A stretch of 64,000 nucleotides of DNA, taken from Gammaproteobacteria bacterium (GTDB lineage: Bacteria > Pseudomonadota > Gammaproteobacteria > Burkholderiales > Rhodocyclaceae). The number at the start of each line of letters is the position of its first letter. The stretch's first letter is position 1. Shown one piece after another: positions 17,226-25,348 of the stretch. The notes beneath the pieces are model-generated. The model was not told the origin of the DNA. It saw only the letters and a program-made list of their open reading frames with translations, and did not search any database. Location: assembly GCA_018824085.1 (NCBI GenBank), contig JAHJHI010000034.1, positions 1 through 64,000 of the forward strand, read 5' to 3'. The position numbers were made by a program, and so were the translations under genes.

Positions 17226-17255
17226 CGCCATGGCCGTCCTGCTCTCGATCGATGA
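17199..17255 (+). CDS. Possible 18-residue leader peptide ahead of nnrS
   Basis: An ATG 5 bases after GGAG opens an 18-codon frame (MFNRILPDTRHGRPALDR) that ends at 17255, overlapping the first 26 bases of nnrS in another frame. nnrS itself has no evident ribosome site, so this short frame could drive its translation by coupling. If transcription starts at about 17205 as the FNR box predicts, this ATG would not be transcribed; then the frame is chance. Low confidence. Confidence 0.25.
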   Translation: MFNRILPDTRHGRPALDR

Positions 17256-18465
17256 ACCCGCTTCGCCGGCGCCGGTGGCGCCGCGTCTTGACGCCTTTCT
17301 TGAAATGGCATTCCGGCCGATCTATCTGGCCGGTGCGCTGTGGGCCGCAGTCGCCGTCGTGCTCTGGGTGTTCGCGCCGGGCTGGCTGAACGGCACGCTG
17401 GGCGGCGTGGCCTGGCACGCGCACGAAATGCTGTGGGGTTTCATAGCCACCGTCGCAGTCGGTTTCCTGATGACGGCCGGCGCCGCATGGACCGGCATCA
17501 ATCCGGTGCAGGGGCGCTCGCTCGCAGTGCTGTGCGTGCTCTGGATCATCGCGCGGGCGGGTTTCCTCATGACTGGCGACACCGCCTTCCTGTCTGCCGC
17601 GCTGGCCGAAGTGGCGTTCTTCGCGCTGGCTGCCGCGGCACTGGCGAGAGCGGTCGTCGTGTCGCGCAACGTGCGCAACTACGGCGTGCCCCTGCTGCTG
17701 CTCGCACTGGGCGCCACCGACGCACTGTTTCTGGCTGCCGCGCGCACCGGTGACTACGCTGTGCTGATGCGCCACTTCAATGCCGGTCTGTTGTGCATGG
17801 CGCTGCTGACATTGCTGGTGGCGCGCCGTGTGATTCCGTTCTTCGCGATGCGCGCAGTGCCCGGGCTGACGGTGCCGCAGCACCTGCGCAGCGGACAGGT
17901 GCAACTGGCCGTCAGTGCGCTCGCCGTCGTCGCATTGCTGGCCGACCAGCGCGCCGTGCAGGCCGCGGCGCTGGCGATTGCCGGAGCCATCGCGCTTGTG
18001 CAGTGGCTGTCGTGGAAGCCCTGGGCGGTGCTGCACAAACCCCTTCTGTGGGTGCTTTACGTCGGCTACGGCGTGCTCGGTGCCGGCCTGCTGCTGGCAG
18101 CGCTCGACGCGGCGGGGCTTGTCGCGCGCGCCGCCTTGCCGGTGCACGTCATCGCGATGGGCGGCTTCTCCGTACTTATCATCGGCATGATCACGCGCAC
18201 CGCGCTCGGTCACCTCGGCCGTCCGCTGGAAACCGATCGCAGCATGGTCTGTGCGTATGCGCTGGTCATTGCGGCCACGGTGCTGCGCCTTGGCGCACTG
18301 TATCCGTCGGCCGTGGCGCCGCATCTGCTGCACGGCGCGGCGGCTCTGTGGGCGGGCGCGTTTGCGCTCTATCTGTGGCGCTTCGTGCCGATGATGATCC
18401 GCCCGCGGGCCGACCGTCCGGTGCCGGCGGCGGCGCCGGTCGCCATCACGCGCCGGGGTGCCTGA
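17230..18465 (+). CDS. nnrS: NnrS-family heme- and copper-containing membrane protein
   Basis: Polytopic membrane protein of 411 residues with about 12 hydrophobic helices. The family opening FRPIYLAGALWAA starts near residue 27, followed by the conserved WHAHEMLWGF with histidines. Later helices include MTAGAAWTG, RHFNAGLLCMALLTLLVARRV and the pattern IGMITRTALGHLGRP. NnrS proteins protect cells from nitric oxide and are regulated with denitrification genes; their chemistry is unsettled. The perfect FNR box upstream and nsrR 3 bases downstream support an NO role. The start is uncertain: no ribosome site precedes this ATG, and another in-frame ATG lies at 17305. Confidence 0.85.
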   Translation: MAVLLSIDEPASPAPVAPRLDAFLEMAFRPIYLAGALWAAVAVVLWVFAPGWLNGTLGGVAWHAHEMLWGFIATVAVGFLMTAGAAWTGINPVQGRSLAVLCVLWIIARAGFLMTGDTAFLSAALAEVAFFALAAAALARAVVVSRNVRNYGVPLLLLALGATDALFLAAARTGDYAVLMRHFNAGLLCMALLTLLVARRVIPFFAMRAVPGLTVPQHLRSGQVQLAVSALAVVALLADQRAVQAAALAIAGAIALVQWLSWKPWAVLHKPLLWVLYVGYGVLGAGLLLAALDAAGLVARAALPVHVIAMGGFSVLIIGMITRTALGHLGRPLETDRSMVCAYALVIAATVLRLGALYPSAVAPHLLHGAAALWAGAFALYLWRFVPMMIRPRADRPVPAAAPVAITRRGA

Positions 18466-18468
18466 ACG

Positions 18469-18906
18469 ATGCGCCTGACCAGGATGACGGACTACGCCAT
18501 GCGCCTGCTGATGCATGTCGGCAGCCATCCCGGGCGCTTGTGCACCATTGCCGAGATTGCCGGCGCCCACGATATTTCGGAGGCACATCTGATGAAGGTG
18601 ACGAATCATCTGGCGCGCGCCGGCTGGCTGGAAACGGTGCGTGGCAAAGGAGGCGGCATGCGCCTTGCCGGTGCGCCGCAGACCATCGTGCTGGGCGAGG
18701 TGGTGCGCAGCGTCGAGCCGGATTTCCGCCTTGTCGAATGCTTCGATCCCGACAGTGCCTGCCGTTTCGACGGCCGCTGCGGACTGAACGCCATCCTCGA
18801 CGCGGCACTGCACGACTTCCTCGCCAGACTCGACGGCCACACGCTGGCCGACATCCTGCCGGCAGGCGCGAGCGGCGCAGGCGTGCCGATGAGGCGCGCA
18901 TCATGA
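18469..18906 (+). CDS. nsrR: Rrf2-family NO-sensing repressor NsrR
   Basis: Rrf2 regulator of 145 residues. An N-terminal winged helix (MRLTRMTDYAMRLLMHVG opening, recognition region AHLMKVTNHLARAGWLETVRG) is followed by three cysteines, Cys91, Cys98 and Cys104, in the spacing of the NsrR Fe-S cluster loop. The opening and cysteine pattern fit NsrR better than IscR. Reaction of NO with the cluster releases DNA and derepresses NO-defence genes. It lies 3 bases after nnrS and overlaps the next gene by 4 bases, so it is autoregulated if it controls this operon. Confidence 0.87.
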   Translation: MRLTRMTDYAMRLLMHVGSHPGRLCTIAEIAGAHDISEAHLMKVTNHLARAGWLETVRGKGGGMRLAGAPQTIVLGEVVRSVEPDFRLVECFDPDSACRFDGRCGLNAILDAALHDFLARLDGHTLADILPAGASGAGVPMRRAS

Positions 18907-19205
18907 TGCCGACCGAGGCACAACTGGTCGCGGCGCTGCATGCGGTGCCGGATCCGGAGCTGTTCGAAAGCATCGTCGATCTCGGCCTGATCAAATCGAT
19001 TGCGGTGTCGGAAGCGCGCGTCGATGTGGTACTCATTCCCACCAGCGCGACCTGCCCGATGGGCGAGCTGCTGATCGACGACGCGCGCAGCGCGCTGCGC
19101 AGCGTATGCCCGGCCGCTTGCGACATCCGGGTCAGGTTCGACTGGGACACCGAGTGGCATCCTTCACGCATGAGTCCTGCGCTGCAGCAGCAGTTCGGCT
19201 GGTAG
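18903..19205 (+). CDS. DUF59/MIP18-family Fe-S cluster assembly factor
   Basis: The protein has 100 residues. It carries the family motif DPELFESIVDLGLI (about 17-30) and a conserved cysteine, Cys51, in TSATCPMGE, as in SufT, PaaD and MIP18. Such proteins help deliver Fe-S clusters to target enzymes. The start codon overlaps the nsrR stop. Placement beside an Fe-S NO sensor suggests a role in repairing or loading clusters damaged by NO. A role specific to the phenylacetate pathway (PaaD) is unlikely because no paa genes are near. Confidence 0.82.
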   Translation: MMPTEAQLVAALHAVPDPELFESIVDLGLIKSIAVSEARVDVVLIPTSATCPMGELLIDDARSALRSVCPAACDIRVRFDWDTEWHPSRMSPALQQQFGW

Positions 19206-19231
19206 CGCCCGTCAGTCACGAAAGGAAGACG

Positions 19232-19636
19232 ATGCAGATATCGAGTTTTGACGACCTTCTCGGCGCCGCGCGCCTGCAGCCCGAACCGCAGCGCCTGCTG
19301 TTCGTGTTTGCCGTGTCGGAACTGCCGGATGGCAGCTCCGACGCCGAACGAGCGCGCTACGAGGCGGGCGAGGGCGGCGCGCTGACGCCGCAGGTATGCG
19401 CCGACAAGACGCCGGACGAGCTGACCGACTTCGCCGCGCTGCTGCGCGAGTCGCAACAGTTCGCGCCGCAGTGGGTCATCGTGTTTGTCGCCGCGCTGTC
19501 CGGACGCGCCGGCCTCGCCGCGTCGAGCGAGGACGCCGCGCCGGTGCTCGAACACATGGTCGATGCGGTCAGGAACGGCCGGCTGGACGGCCTGATTCCG
19601 TTCGACCGCAGCGGCCACGCGGTCGATCTGCGGTGA
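19232..19636 (+). CDS. Conserved hypothetical protein in NO operon
   Basis: The protein has 134 residues, is probably cytosolic and has no signal or membrane segment. It opens MQISSFDDLLGAARLQPEPQ, then has LLFVFAVSELP and the C-terminal DGLIPFDRSGHAVDL. I recall short proteins of this kind in nnrS neighbourhoods of betaproteobacteria, sometimes with misleading enzyme names; no catalytic motif is visible. AAAGGAAG lies 5 bases before the ATG, and its stop overlaps the next GTG. Function unknown. Confidence 0.7.
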   Translation: MQISSFDDLLGAARLQPEPQRLLFVFAVSELPDGSSDAERARYEAGEGGALTPQVCADKTPDELTDFAALLRESQQFAPQWVIVFVAALSGRAGLAASSEDAAPVLEHMVDAVRNGRLDGLIPFDRSGHAVDLR

Positions 19637-20745
19637 ATGCACGGCGCACGCAGCTGTGGCGCGCGCTGGTCGGCGCGTGCGGGCTGCTTGCTGTACTGAA
19701 TCTTCTTGCCGGTGTCAGCGGAGGCTTGGCGCGACTCGGCCTGCCTCTGCCCGGCGCAGCCCTCGCGATGCACGGTGCCGTCATGGTGTGCGCGTTCTTC
19801 GGCACGGTGATCGCCCTTGAACGTGCGGTCGCGCTGCGGCGCCTGCCGGGGCTCGTCGCGCCGCTGGCAGCCGGCATCGGCGGCCTGCTGGCCTGGGGGC
19901 TGCAGTCGCCGTACGCGGCACAGGGTGCCTGGCTGCTGGCTGGCTGCGCGCTGGTGGCGCTCTATGTCCACGCCGGGCGCAGCCGCGCCTGGTCATTGCA
20001 CCTGACGGTCGAACTGCTCGGTGCGCTGTGCTGGCTGGCCGGCACCGTCGTCTGGCTGGCCGGCGACCTGGGCGCCGCCGTGACCGGCTGGGTGGCCTTT
20101 CTCGTGCTGACCATCGCCGCCGAGCGGCGCGAGCTGATGCAGATGGTCCGCCTGCCGGCGCTCGCGCGCCGGCTCTTCGTCGTCGCGGTATCGATGGCAC
20201 TGCTGGCGGTGGCGCTCGCGTGCGCGCCTGCGGCCGGACTGCCGGCAGCCGTGCCGCTGTGGTCGGCCTGCGCGCTGCTTGCGCTGTGGTTGCTGCGCTG
20301 GGATGTCGCGCCGCGCCACTGGCGCGCCGGTGGTTGGCGCGGCCACACCGCGCAATGCCTGACGCTGGGTTATCTGTGGTTGTTCGCCGGCGCCGTGCTC
20401 GGCCTGTATGGCACGGTGGTGCCGGGTGCGCTGGTGGCGACCGGCCTGCACGCCGTGTTGCTCGGCTTCGTGTTCGCGATGGTGTTCGGTCATGCGCCCA
20501 TCATCCTGCCGGCGCTGCTGCGCCTGCGTCCGTCGTATTCACGCTGGGTGCGGCTGCCGTTGTGGCTGCTCGCGGCAAGCCTGCTGTTGCGCATCGTCGC
20601 GACGGCGTATTCCCGTGCCGACTGGCTGGCGCTGTCGGGTGCCGGGCACGCGCTGGCCATCTTCGCGTTCGCGCTGCTGATGGTGCGGGCGGTTGCGGCG
20701 AGCGGGCACAATGACGGCAAGGAGGGCATGCCGGGTGCAGTCTGA
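19633..20745 (+). CDS. Polytopic membrane protein, possibly NnrS-related
   Basis: The protein has 370 residues with about 11-12 hydrophobic helices. Features reminiscent of NnrS are a His in a membrane helix (ALAMHGAVMVCAFFGTV) and a late FGHAPIILPALLRL segment with a buried His. These are candidate heme or metal ligands, but the resemblance is by eye only. The GTG start overlaps the stop of the preceding gene (GTGA). It is part of the coupled NO/FNR operon. Function unknown; NO detoxification or cytochrome-type electron transfer are guesses. Confidence 0.65.
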   Translation: MNARRTQLWRALVGACGLLAVLNLLAGVSGGLARLGLPLPGAALAMHGAVMVCAFFGTVIALERAVALRRLPGLVAPLAAGIGGLLAWGLQSPYAAQGAWLLAGCALVALYVHAGRSRAWSLHLTVELLGALCWLAGTVVWLAGDLGAAVTGWVAFLVLTIAAERRELMQMVRLPALARRLFVVAVSMALLAVALACAPAAGLPAAVPLWSACALLALWLLRWDVAPRHWRAGGWRGHTAQCLTLGYLWLFAGAVLGLYGTVVPGALVATGLHAVLLGFVFAMVFGHAPIILPALLRLRPSYSRWVRLPLWLLAASLLLRIVATAYSRADWLALSGAGHALAIFAFALLMVRAVAASGHNDGKEGMPGAV

Positions 20746-21430
20746 TCAACTGAATGCATGGCGAGGCGCCGAGCGCGCGCGCCTGCTGGCCTTGCGCGAG
20801 TCACAGCCGGCGCCGTTGCGGGCGGCGTGGAACGAACGCGTGACGGCCTTGCTGGAGCAGGGTTTTCCGGTGCTGCGCACGCTGACGACCGGTCTGTGCT
20901 GGCCGTACAAGTGCGAATTCGACGCGCGCTTCGCGATGCGCACATTGCGCGCGGCCGGTGCGCGCAGCGCGCTGCCGGCCGTCGTTGCCCGCGGCCAGCC
21001 GCTCGAGTTCCGGGAGTGGTGGCCGGGCGTGGCAATGACGCCGCGCGTGTTCAATCTGCCGGTGCCCGACGGTACCGAAGTGCTGCAGCCCGATGCGTTG
21101 CTGATTCCGCCGGTCGGGTTCGACGAGCGCGGCTACCGGCTTGGCTACGGCGGTGGCTTCTTCGACCGCACGCTCGCGGCGCGCGCGCCACAGCCGCTGA
21201 AGATTGCCGTCGGTTTCGAGGTGTCGCGCATGCCCACCATCCACCCGCAACCGTGGGACGTGCCGATGGATTTCGTGGTGACGGAGGCCGGCATCCATGC
21301 GGTCGAGGCCGACCGGTTGCGGCGGGTCGATGTGGCCGAATGCGTGCGTCTTTCCGACGCGCTGTTCGCGGCGCGCCAGGCCGGGCGGCCGATGACGGGC
21401 CGGCACGACGATTCGACGGAGGCGGGATGA
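20735..21430 (+). CDS. 5-formyltetrahydrofolate cyclo-ligase
   Basis: The protein has 231 residues and uses ATP to convert 5-formyl-THF to 5,10-methenyl-THF. The ligase signature LGYGGGFFDR lies near residues 136-145, with the conserved PPVGFDERGYR just before it. It is longer than the short MTHFS enzymes. The GTG start overlaps the end of the previous gene by 11 bases and has AAGGAGG about 9 bases before it; an ATG at 20728 is out of frame. Why a folate enzyme sits in this operon is unclear; it may only be carried along. Confidence 0.83.
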   Translation: MQSDQLNAWRGAERARLLALRESQPAPLRAAWNERVTALLEQGFPVLRTLTTGLCWPYKCEFDARFAMRTLRAAGARSALPAVVARGQPLEFREWWPGVAMTPRVFNLPVPDGTEVLQPDALLIPPVGFDERGYRLGYGGGFFDRTLAARAPQPLKIAVGFEVSRMPTIHPQPWDVPMDFVVTEAGIHAVEADRLRRVDVAECVRLSDALFAARQAGRPMTGRHDDSTEAG

Positions 21431-22875
21431 GCGACATGACGGGCATCGGGACGGGCGCGCTGCGAGACCTTCTGGCGGATTTGCTGACGGCGTTCGAGCA
21501 AGGACTGGTCGAGCGCCGGCCCGTTGTCCGGCTGTGCCTGCTGACCGCGCTGGCCGGCGAGCACACGCTGCTCATCGGCCCGCCCGGCACGGCCAAGAGT
21601 GAGCTGGCGCGGCGCCTGCACGCGCTGTTCCGCGACGCGCGCTACTTCGAGCGGCTGCTGACCCGCTTTTCGGTGCCGGAAGAGCTGTTCGGCCCGCTGT
21701 CGATACGCGCGCTGGAGCAGGACCGCTATGAACGCCACACCGACGGTTTCTTGCCGGACGCGACGATCGCCTTCATCGACGAGGTATTCAAGGCGAACAG
21801 CGCCATCCTGAACGCGCTGCTCACGCTGCTGAACGAACGCGAATTCGACAACGGTGCCGGGCGCCAGCGCTGCCCGCTGGTCAGTGTCATCGGTGCGACC
21901 AACGCCGTTCCGGAGGACGAGGTGGCCGACGCCTTCTTCGACCGCTTCCTCGTGCGCGTGCCGGTCGAGCCGGTCAGCGCCGAAGGGTTTCCGGCGTTGC
22001 TCGCGGCCGGTGACTTGCGCACCGGCCCTGCACCGGCGCACGCGACGCTGGGCGAAGACGAGCTGCAGGCACTGGCCGCCGCGGCGCGGGCGGTCACGCT
22101 TCCCGAACAGGTGCTCGGCGTGCTGGCCGGCCTGCGCGCACATCTGACGGACGAAGGCGTCTATGTGTCGGACCGCCGCTGGGTGAAGATGGCCTGGTTG
22201 TTGCGCGTGGCCGCAGCCAGTGAAGGCCGTGCCGCGGTCGGCCTGTGGGATCTGCTGTTGCTGCCGGCCTGCGTCGGCGCGGACGCGGCGAGCCAGACGG
22301 GCGTGGCCGACTGGCTGCACGCCCGTCTGGGCGTGCGCGAGGCGTTTGCGCCGGCCCGGCTGACACGCGTCGTGCAGGCGTTCCAGGCGCAACTGGAAGC
22401 GGAACAGAACGCCAGCGACCTCGATTACGACGACGCGGGCCGGCTGCGCTTTTCGCCCGACGCGGATGGCGCGATGAACGAGGACGTGGCCGAACGCTTC
22501 GGCGACGCCAAGGGCGGTGCCGGCGCGCTGCGCATGAGCTACAGCCGGCGCCGGCGTTACGGGCCGGCACACATCGGCGCACGCACCGCCCAGATCGACG
22601 ACGTGCTCGCGCGCATCGCCGCGTACGTCGACGAACTCACGGCCGAACGCGCGGCACTGGCACTGTGCCGCGCCGGCACGCTGTGGCTGGACGACGCCGC
22701 GCTCGCGCGCGCGGACGCCCATCTCGCCGCCACGGCCGACGTCATCGCCGAACTGGCAGAGCGCGCCCGCGATGCACGGCGCGGCTTTGAAAACCTGCCG
22801 CGCCTGCCGCAGCACATCGACGCGCCGCTGACCGGCGCGCTGCCGGAGCCGGTCTTGCACGAGCCGCTGGCGTGA
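21427..22875 (+). CDS. ravA: MoxR-family AAA+ ATPase RavA
   Basis: AAA+ ATPase of 482 residues (E. coli RavA has 498). Walker A GPPGTAKS is at 51-58, the RavA-like RFSVPEELFGPLSI at 80-93, Walker B with Asp118-Glu119 in TIAFIDEVFK, and sensor 1 GATNAVPEDE near 158. A long C-terminal region corresponds to the LARA and discontinuous domains, which distinguishes it from the shorter NorQ and CbbQ. RavA works with ViaA as a chaperone pair linked to Fe-S respiratory enzymes. The ATG overlaps the ligase stop, and viaA overlaps the end of this gene. Confidence 0.88.
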   Translation: MSDMTGIGTGALRDLLADLLTAFEQGLVERRPVVRLCLLTALAGEHTLLIGPPGTAKSELARRLHALFRDARYFERLLTRFSVPEELFGPLSIRALEQDRYERHTDGFLPDATIAFIDEVFKANSAILNALLTLLNEREFDNGAGRQRCPLVSVIGATNAVPEDEVADAFFDRFLVRVPVEPVSAEGFPALLAAGDLRTGPAPAHATLGEDELQALAAAARAVTLPEQVLGVLAGLRAHLTDEGVYVSDRRWVKMAWLLRVAAASEGRAAVGLWDLLLLPACVGADAASQTGVADWLHARLGVREAFAPARLTRVVQAFQAQLEAEQNASDLDYDDAGRLRFSPDADGAMNEDVAERFGDAKGGAGALRMSYSRRRRYGPAHIGARTAQIDDVLARIAAYVDELTAERAALALCRAGTLWLDDAALARADAHLAATADVIAELAERARDARRGFENLPRLPQHIDAPLTGALPEPVLHEPLA

Positions 22876-24482
22876 GCGCGCCGCGACAACCGGCGCCGTT
22901 GCTGTTCGAGTCACGCGAAGCGCGGCTCGGCGCGCTGGATGCGCTGCCGCGCACGCTGTGGCTGGGCGGACTCACGCACGCGCAGGGCAGGCTGGAGCCC
23001 CGGCTCGGCGCGCTGGTCGCGCTGCGCGACGCGCTGATCAAGGGGCGCGTGCCGCCAGCGCACGACTGGCAATGGCCGGCACCGGACATCGCGCACGCGC
23101 TGTGCGACAGCTTTGCCGAACTGGATCTCGCGGCCTGCTGCACCGGCCGCCAGGAGTTGACGGACGTCGTCGTGCAGAGCCTGTTGTTCCATCTCGATTT
23201 CATCGTCGACTATCGCGACCGCGGCGCCGACGACGCGCAGGCGACCGACATGGCGCTGCAGGCCTTCGCGGCGGACTGGCAGGACCGGCGCGGTCAGATG
23301 GACGAATTGCTGGACGTGTTCGGCAAGCTGCCGGACGACGGCAACGCGCGTTGGGATCTCATTCCCGGTTTGCTGCGCAGCGAAGGCTGGCGTGAGTTGC
23401 TGCGCATCCGGCGCGTGCTTGAACGGTTGCCGGAGCTCGCACAGTGCATCCGCCGCCTCGGTCGGGCGCGGCCGGCGGACGAGCCGGACGCCGCAAGTTC
23501 CGCTCCGCAGCCCGTCGAGCGCGAGGCGGTGGCGCGCAGCATGCAGCGACGCACTGTGCATGTGCCCGACATGCCGGGCGAGACACGCGGCATCCATCGC
23601 GCCGACCGCATCGCGCGCATGCTGCCGGCCGAAGCCATGCTGCTCGCGCATCCGGTGCTGCGGCTGGTGTGGCATGCACGGCGCGCCGAACGCACGCTGC
23701 TGTGCTACGAGGACGACGACCGCCTGCAGCAACAGCACCACGGTGACGCGCCCGTGCAGCTGCCGCGTCCGGATGCGCTGCATGAGCGGCGACTCGAGAT
23801 GGGGCCGCTGCTGGTGTGCGTCGATACCTCGGGTTCGATGCAGGGCAGCGCCGGACAGGTGGCCAAGGCGGTCGTGCTGGAGGCGGTGCGCAGCGCGCAT
23901 GCGCAGGGCCGCGCCTGCCACGTGTTCGCGTTCGGCGGGCCGGACGAGGTGATCGATGTCGAGATCGGCGTCAATGCCGCAGGCATCGGCGCGCTGGCGG
24001 GCTTTCTGGGGCAGGGCTTTCGCGGCGGCACCGACATCTGCGGCGTGCTGGAGTTGTCGCTTGCACGGCTGGAACAGGCGGCCTGGCGCAGCGCCGACCT
24101 GCTCATCGCATCGGACGGCGAATTCGGCGCCACACCGGCGCTGGTTGCCCGGCTGGACGGCGCCAAGGCTTCGCTCGGCCTGCGTGTGCAGGGCGTACTG
24201 ATCGGCGACCGCGAAACCATCGGCTTTCTCGAAGTGGCCGATGCCATCCATCCGGTGCGCGACTGGCGCCGCTATGGCGACGACGCGCACGGCGCCGGAG
24301 ACTCGCCGGTGCATACGCACCAGCTCACGGCGCTCTATTTCCCGGGTGCGTTGCGCACCCGGCAGAACATCGACGCAACCGTCAGCGGCGATGTTGCGTC
24401 GCGCGCGGTACGGGCCGGCCTGAGGCGTGGCGACCCCCTGCCCGATGCGCTGTGCAACCCCGAACGGAGTGACCCGACGTGA
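22872..24482 (+). CDS. viaA: VWA-domain protein ViaA, RavA partner
   Basis: The protein has 536 residues. An N-terminal helical domain (about 1-300) is followed by a von Willebrand A domain starting LLVCVDTSGSMQG, with the MIDAS residues Asp318, Ser320 and Ser322. The later metal-site residues appear in GFRGGTDICG and LIASDGEFG. ViaA stimulates the RavA ATPase and contacts target enzymes such as fumarate reductase or Nuo in E. coli. GTG overlaps the ravA stop (GTGA), so the pair is translationally coupled. It is about 50 residues longer than E. coli ViaA. NorD was considered, but the RavA partner argues against it. Confidence 0.86.
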   Translation: MSAPRQPAPLLFESREARLGALDALPRTLWLGGLTHAQGRLEPRLGALVALRDALIKGRVPPAHDWQWPAPDIAHALCDSFAELDLAACCTGRQELTDVVVQSLLFHLDFIVDYRDRGADDAQATDMALQAFAADWQDRRGQMDELLDVFGKLPDDGNARWDLIPGLLRSEGWRELLRIRRVLERLPELAQCIRRLGRARPADEPDAASSAPQPVEREAVARSMQRRTVHVPDMPGETRGIHRADRIARMLPAEAMLLAHPVLRLVWHARRAERTLLCYEDDDRLQQQHHGDAPVQLPRPDALHERRLEMGPLLVCVDTSGSMQGSAGQVAKAVVLEAVRSAHAQGRACHVFAFGGPDEVIDVEIGVNAAGIGALAGFLGQGFRGGTDICGVLELSLARLEQAAWRSADLLIASDGEFGATPALVARLDGAKASLGLRVQGVLIGDRETIGFLEVADAIHPVRDWRRYGDDAHGAGDSPVHTHQLTALYFPGALRTRQNIDATVSGDVASRAVRAGLRRGDPLPDALCNPERSDPT

Positions 24483-25348
24483 CCTTTGCCGCCGACTACC
24501 TGATGCAGATTGAATCCATCGCCGCGCGCACGACGCTGCCGCGCGTGCATGCACTGCATCTGCCGCCGGCGCGCCCGGTCGAGGACTGCCGGGACGGGCG
24601 CAGCGGACATGCGCGCGGGGAGTTCTGCGCACTCGAGCTGGAGGACGGATCGATCGGCCTGTCCTACGTCCTGCTGGACGACACGCTGGAGCGGCTGCGC
24701 GACAGCCCGGAGCGATCCGCGCTGCGTGGCCTTGACGCGCTGGCGCTCGCGCGGCGCTACGTGTCCGGCACCGGCGTCGAACGCACGCTCGGCTTCGTCT
24801 GCGCCAATGCCGTTACGCGCTGCCTGTTCGATCGCGCCGGTTTCCGGCCCGACGGCAGCGCTGACTCCATCGGCGGCATGGACCCGCAGCCGGGCGAGCG
24901 CATCGGCATGATCGGGCTGTTCGGCCCGCTGGTGGCGCGCATTGTCGAGGCCGGCGCGCGGCTCACCGTCGTCGAGCTGGACGAGCGTGCAGTCGGAGAG
25001 CATGACGGATGGCGCGTCACGACGGACGCGCGCGAGCTCGAAAGCTGCGCCAAGGTATTGTCCACCAGCACCTTGCTGCTCAATGACACGCTGGACCGCA
25101 TGCTCGGGCATTGCAGTGAATCGGCCTGGTTCGCCATGGTCGGGCCGAGCGCCGGCTGCCTGCCGGACGCGCTGTTCGCGCGCGGCGTCACCGTGCTCGG
25201 CGGCAGCTGGGTCGAAGATCGCGAGGCCTTCATCGACGGACTCACATCGGGTGACAAGGGCAAGCGCAAGGGCCGCAAGGCGACGCGCAAGTTTTCGCTG
25301 ACTGTGGCGGGCTATCCCGGCCTGCCGGCGCTGCTCGAACGCCTGTGA
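24479..25348 (+). CDS. DUF364 family protein (putative heavy-metal chelation domain)
   Basis: The protein has 289 residues with a two-part layout typical of DUF364: an N-terminal domain with GLSYVLLDD and LGFVCANAVTRCLF, and a Rossmann-like C-terminal domain from GERIGMIGLFGPLV through LSTSTLLLNDTLDRML and FAMVGPSAGCLPDALF. The family is associated with metal or metallophore handling, but no reaction is established. A Lys/Arg-rich patch (KGKRKGRKATRK) precedes the last strand. GTG overlaps the viaA stop, so it belongs to the same operon. A link between RavA-ViaA and metal centres is plausible from context only. Confidence 0.72.
   Translation: MTFAADYLMQIESIAARTTLPRVHALHLPPARPVEDCRDGRSGHARGEFCALELEDGSIGLSYVLLDDTLERLRDSPERSALRGLDALALARRYVSGTGVERTLGFVCANAVTRCLFDRAGFRPDGSADSIGGMDPQPGERIGMIGLFGPLVARIVEAGARLTVVELDERAVGEHDGWRVTTDARELESCAKVLSTSTLLLNDTLDRMLGHCSESAWFAMVGPSAGCLPDALFARGVTVLGGSWVEDREAFIDGLTSGDKGKRKGRKATRKFSLTVAGYPGLPALLERL

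Noticed and set aside
17252-17254. An ATG inside nnrS as an alternative start
   Set aside because: It is in another frame and its reading opens into an Arg-rich shadow. The true nnrS frame begins at 17230 or, less likely, 17305.
21427-24482. NorQ-NorD for the MoxR/VWA gene pair
   Set aside because: The ATPase is 482 residues with a RavA-like core and long C-terminal part, while NorQ has about 270. No norCB lies nearby.
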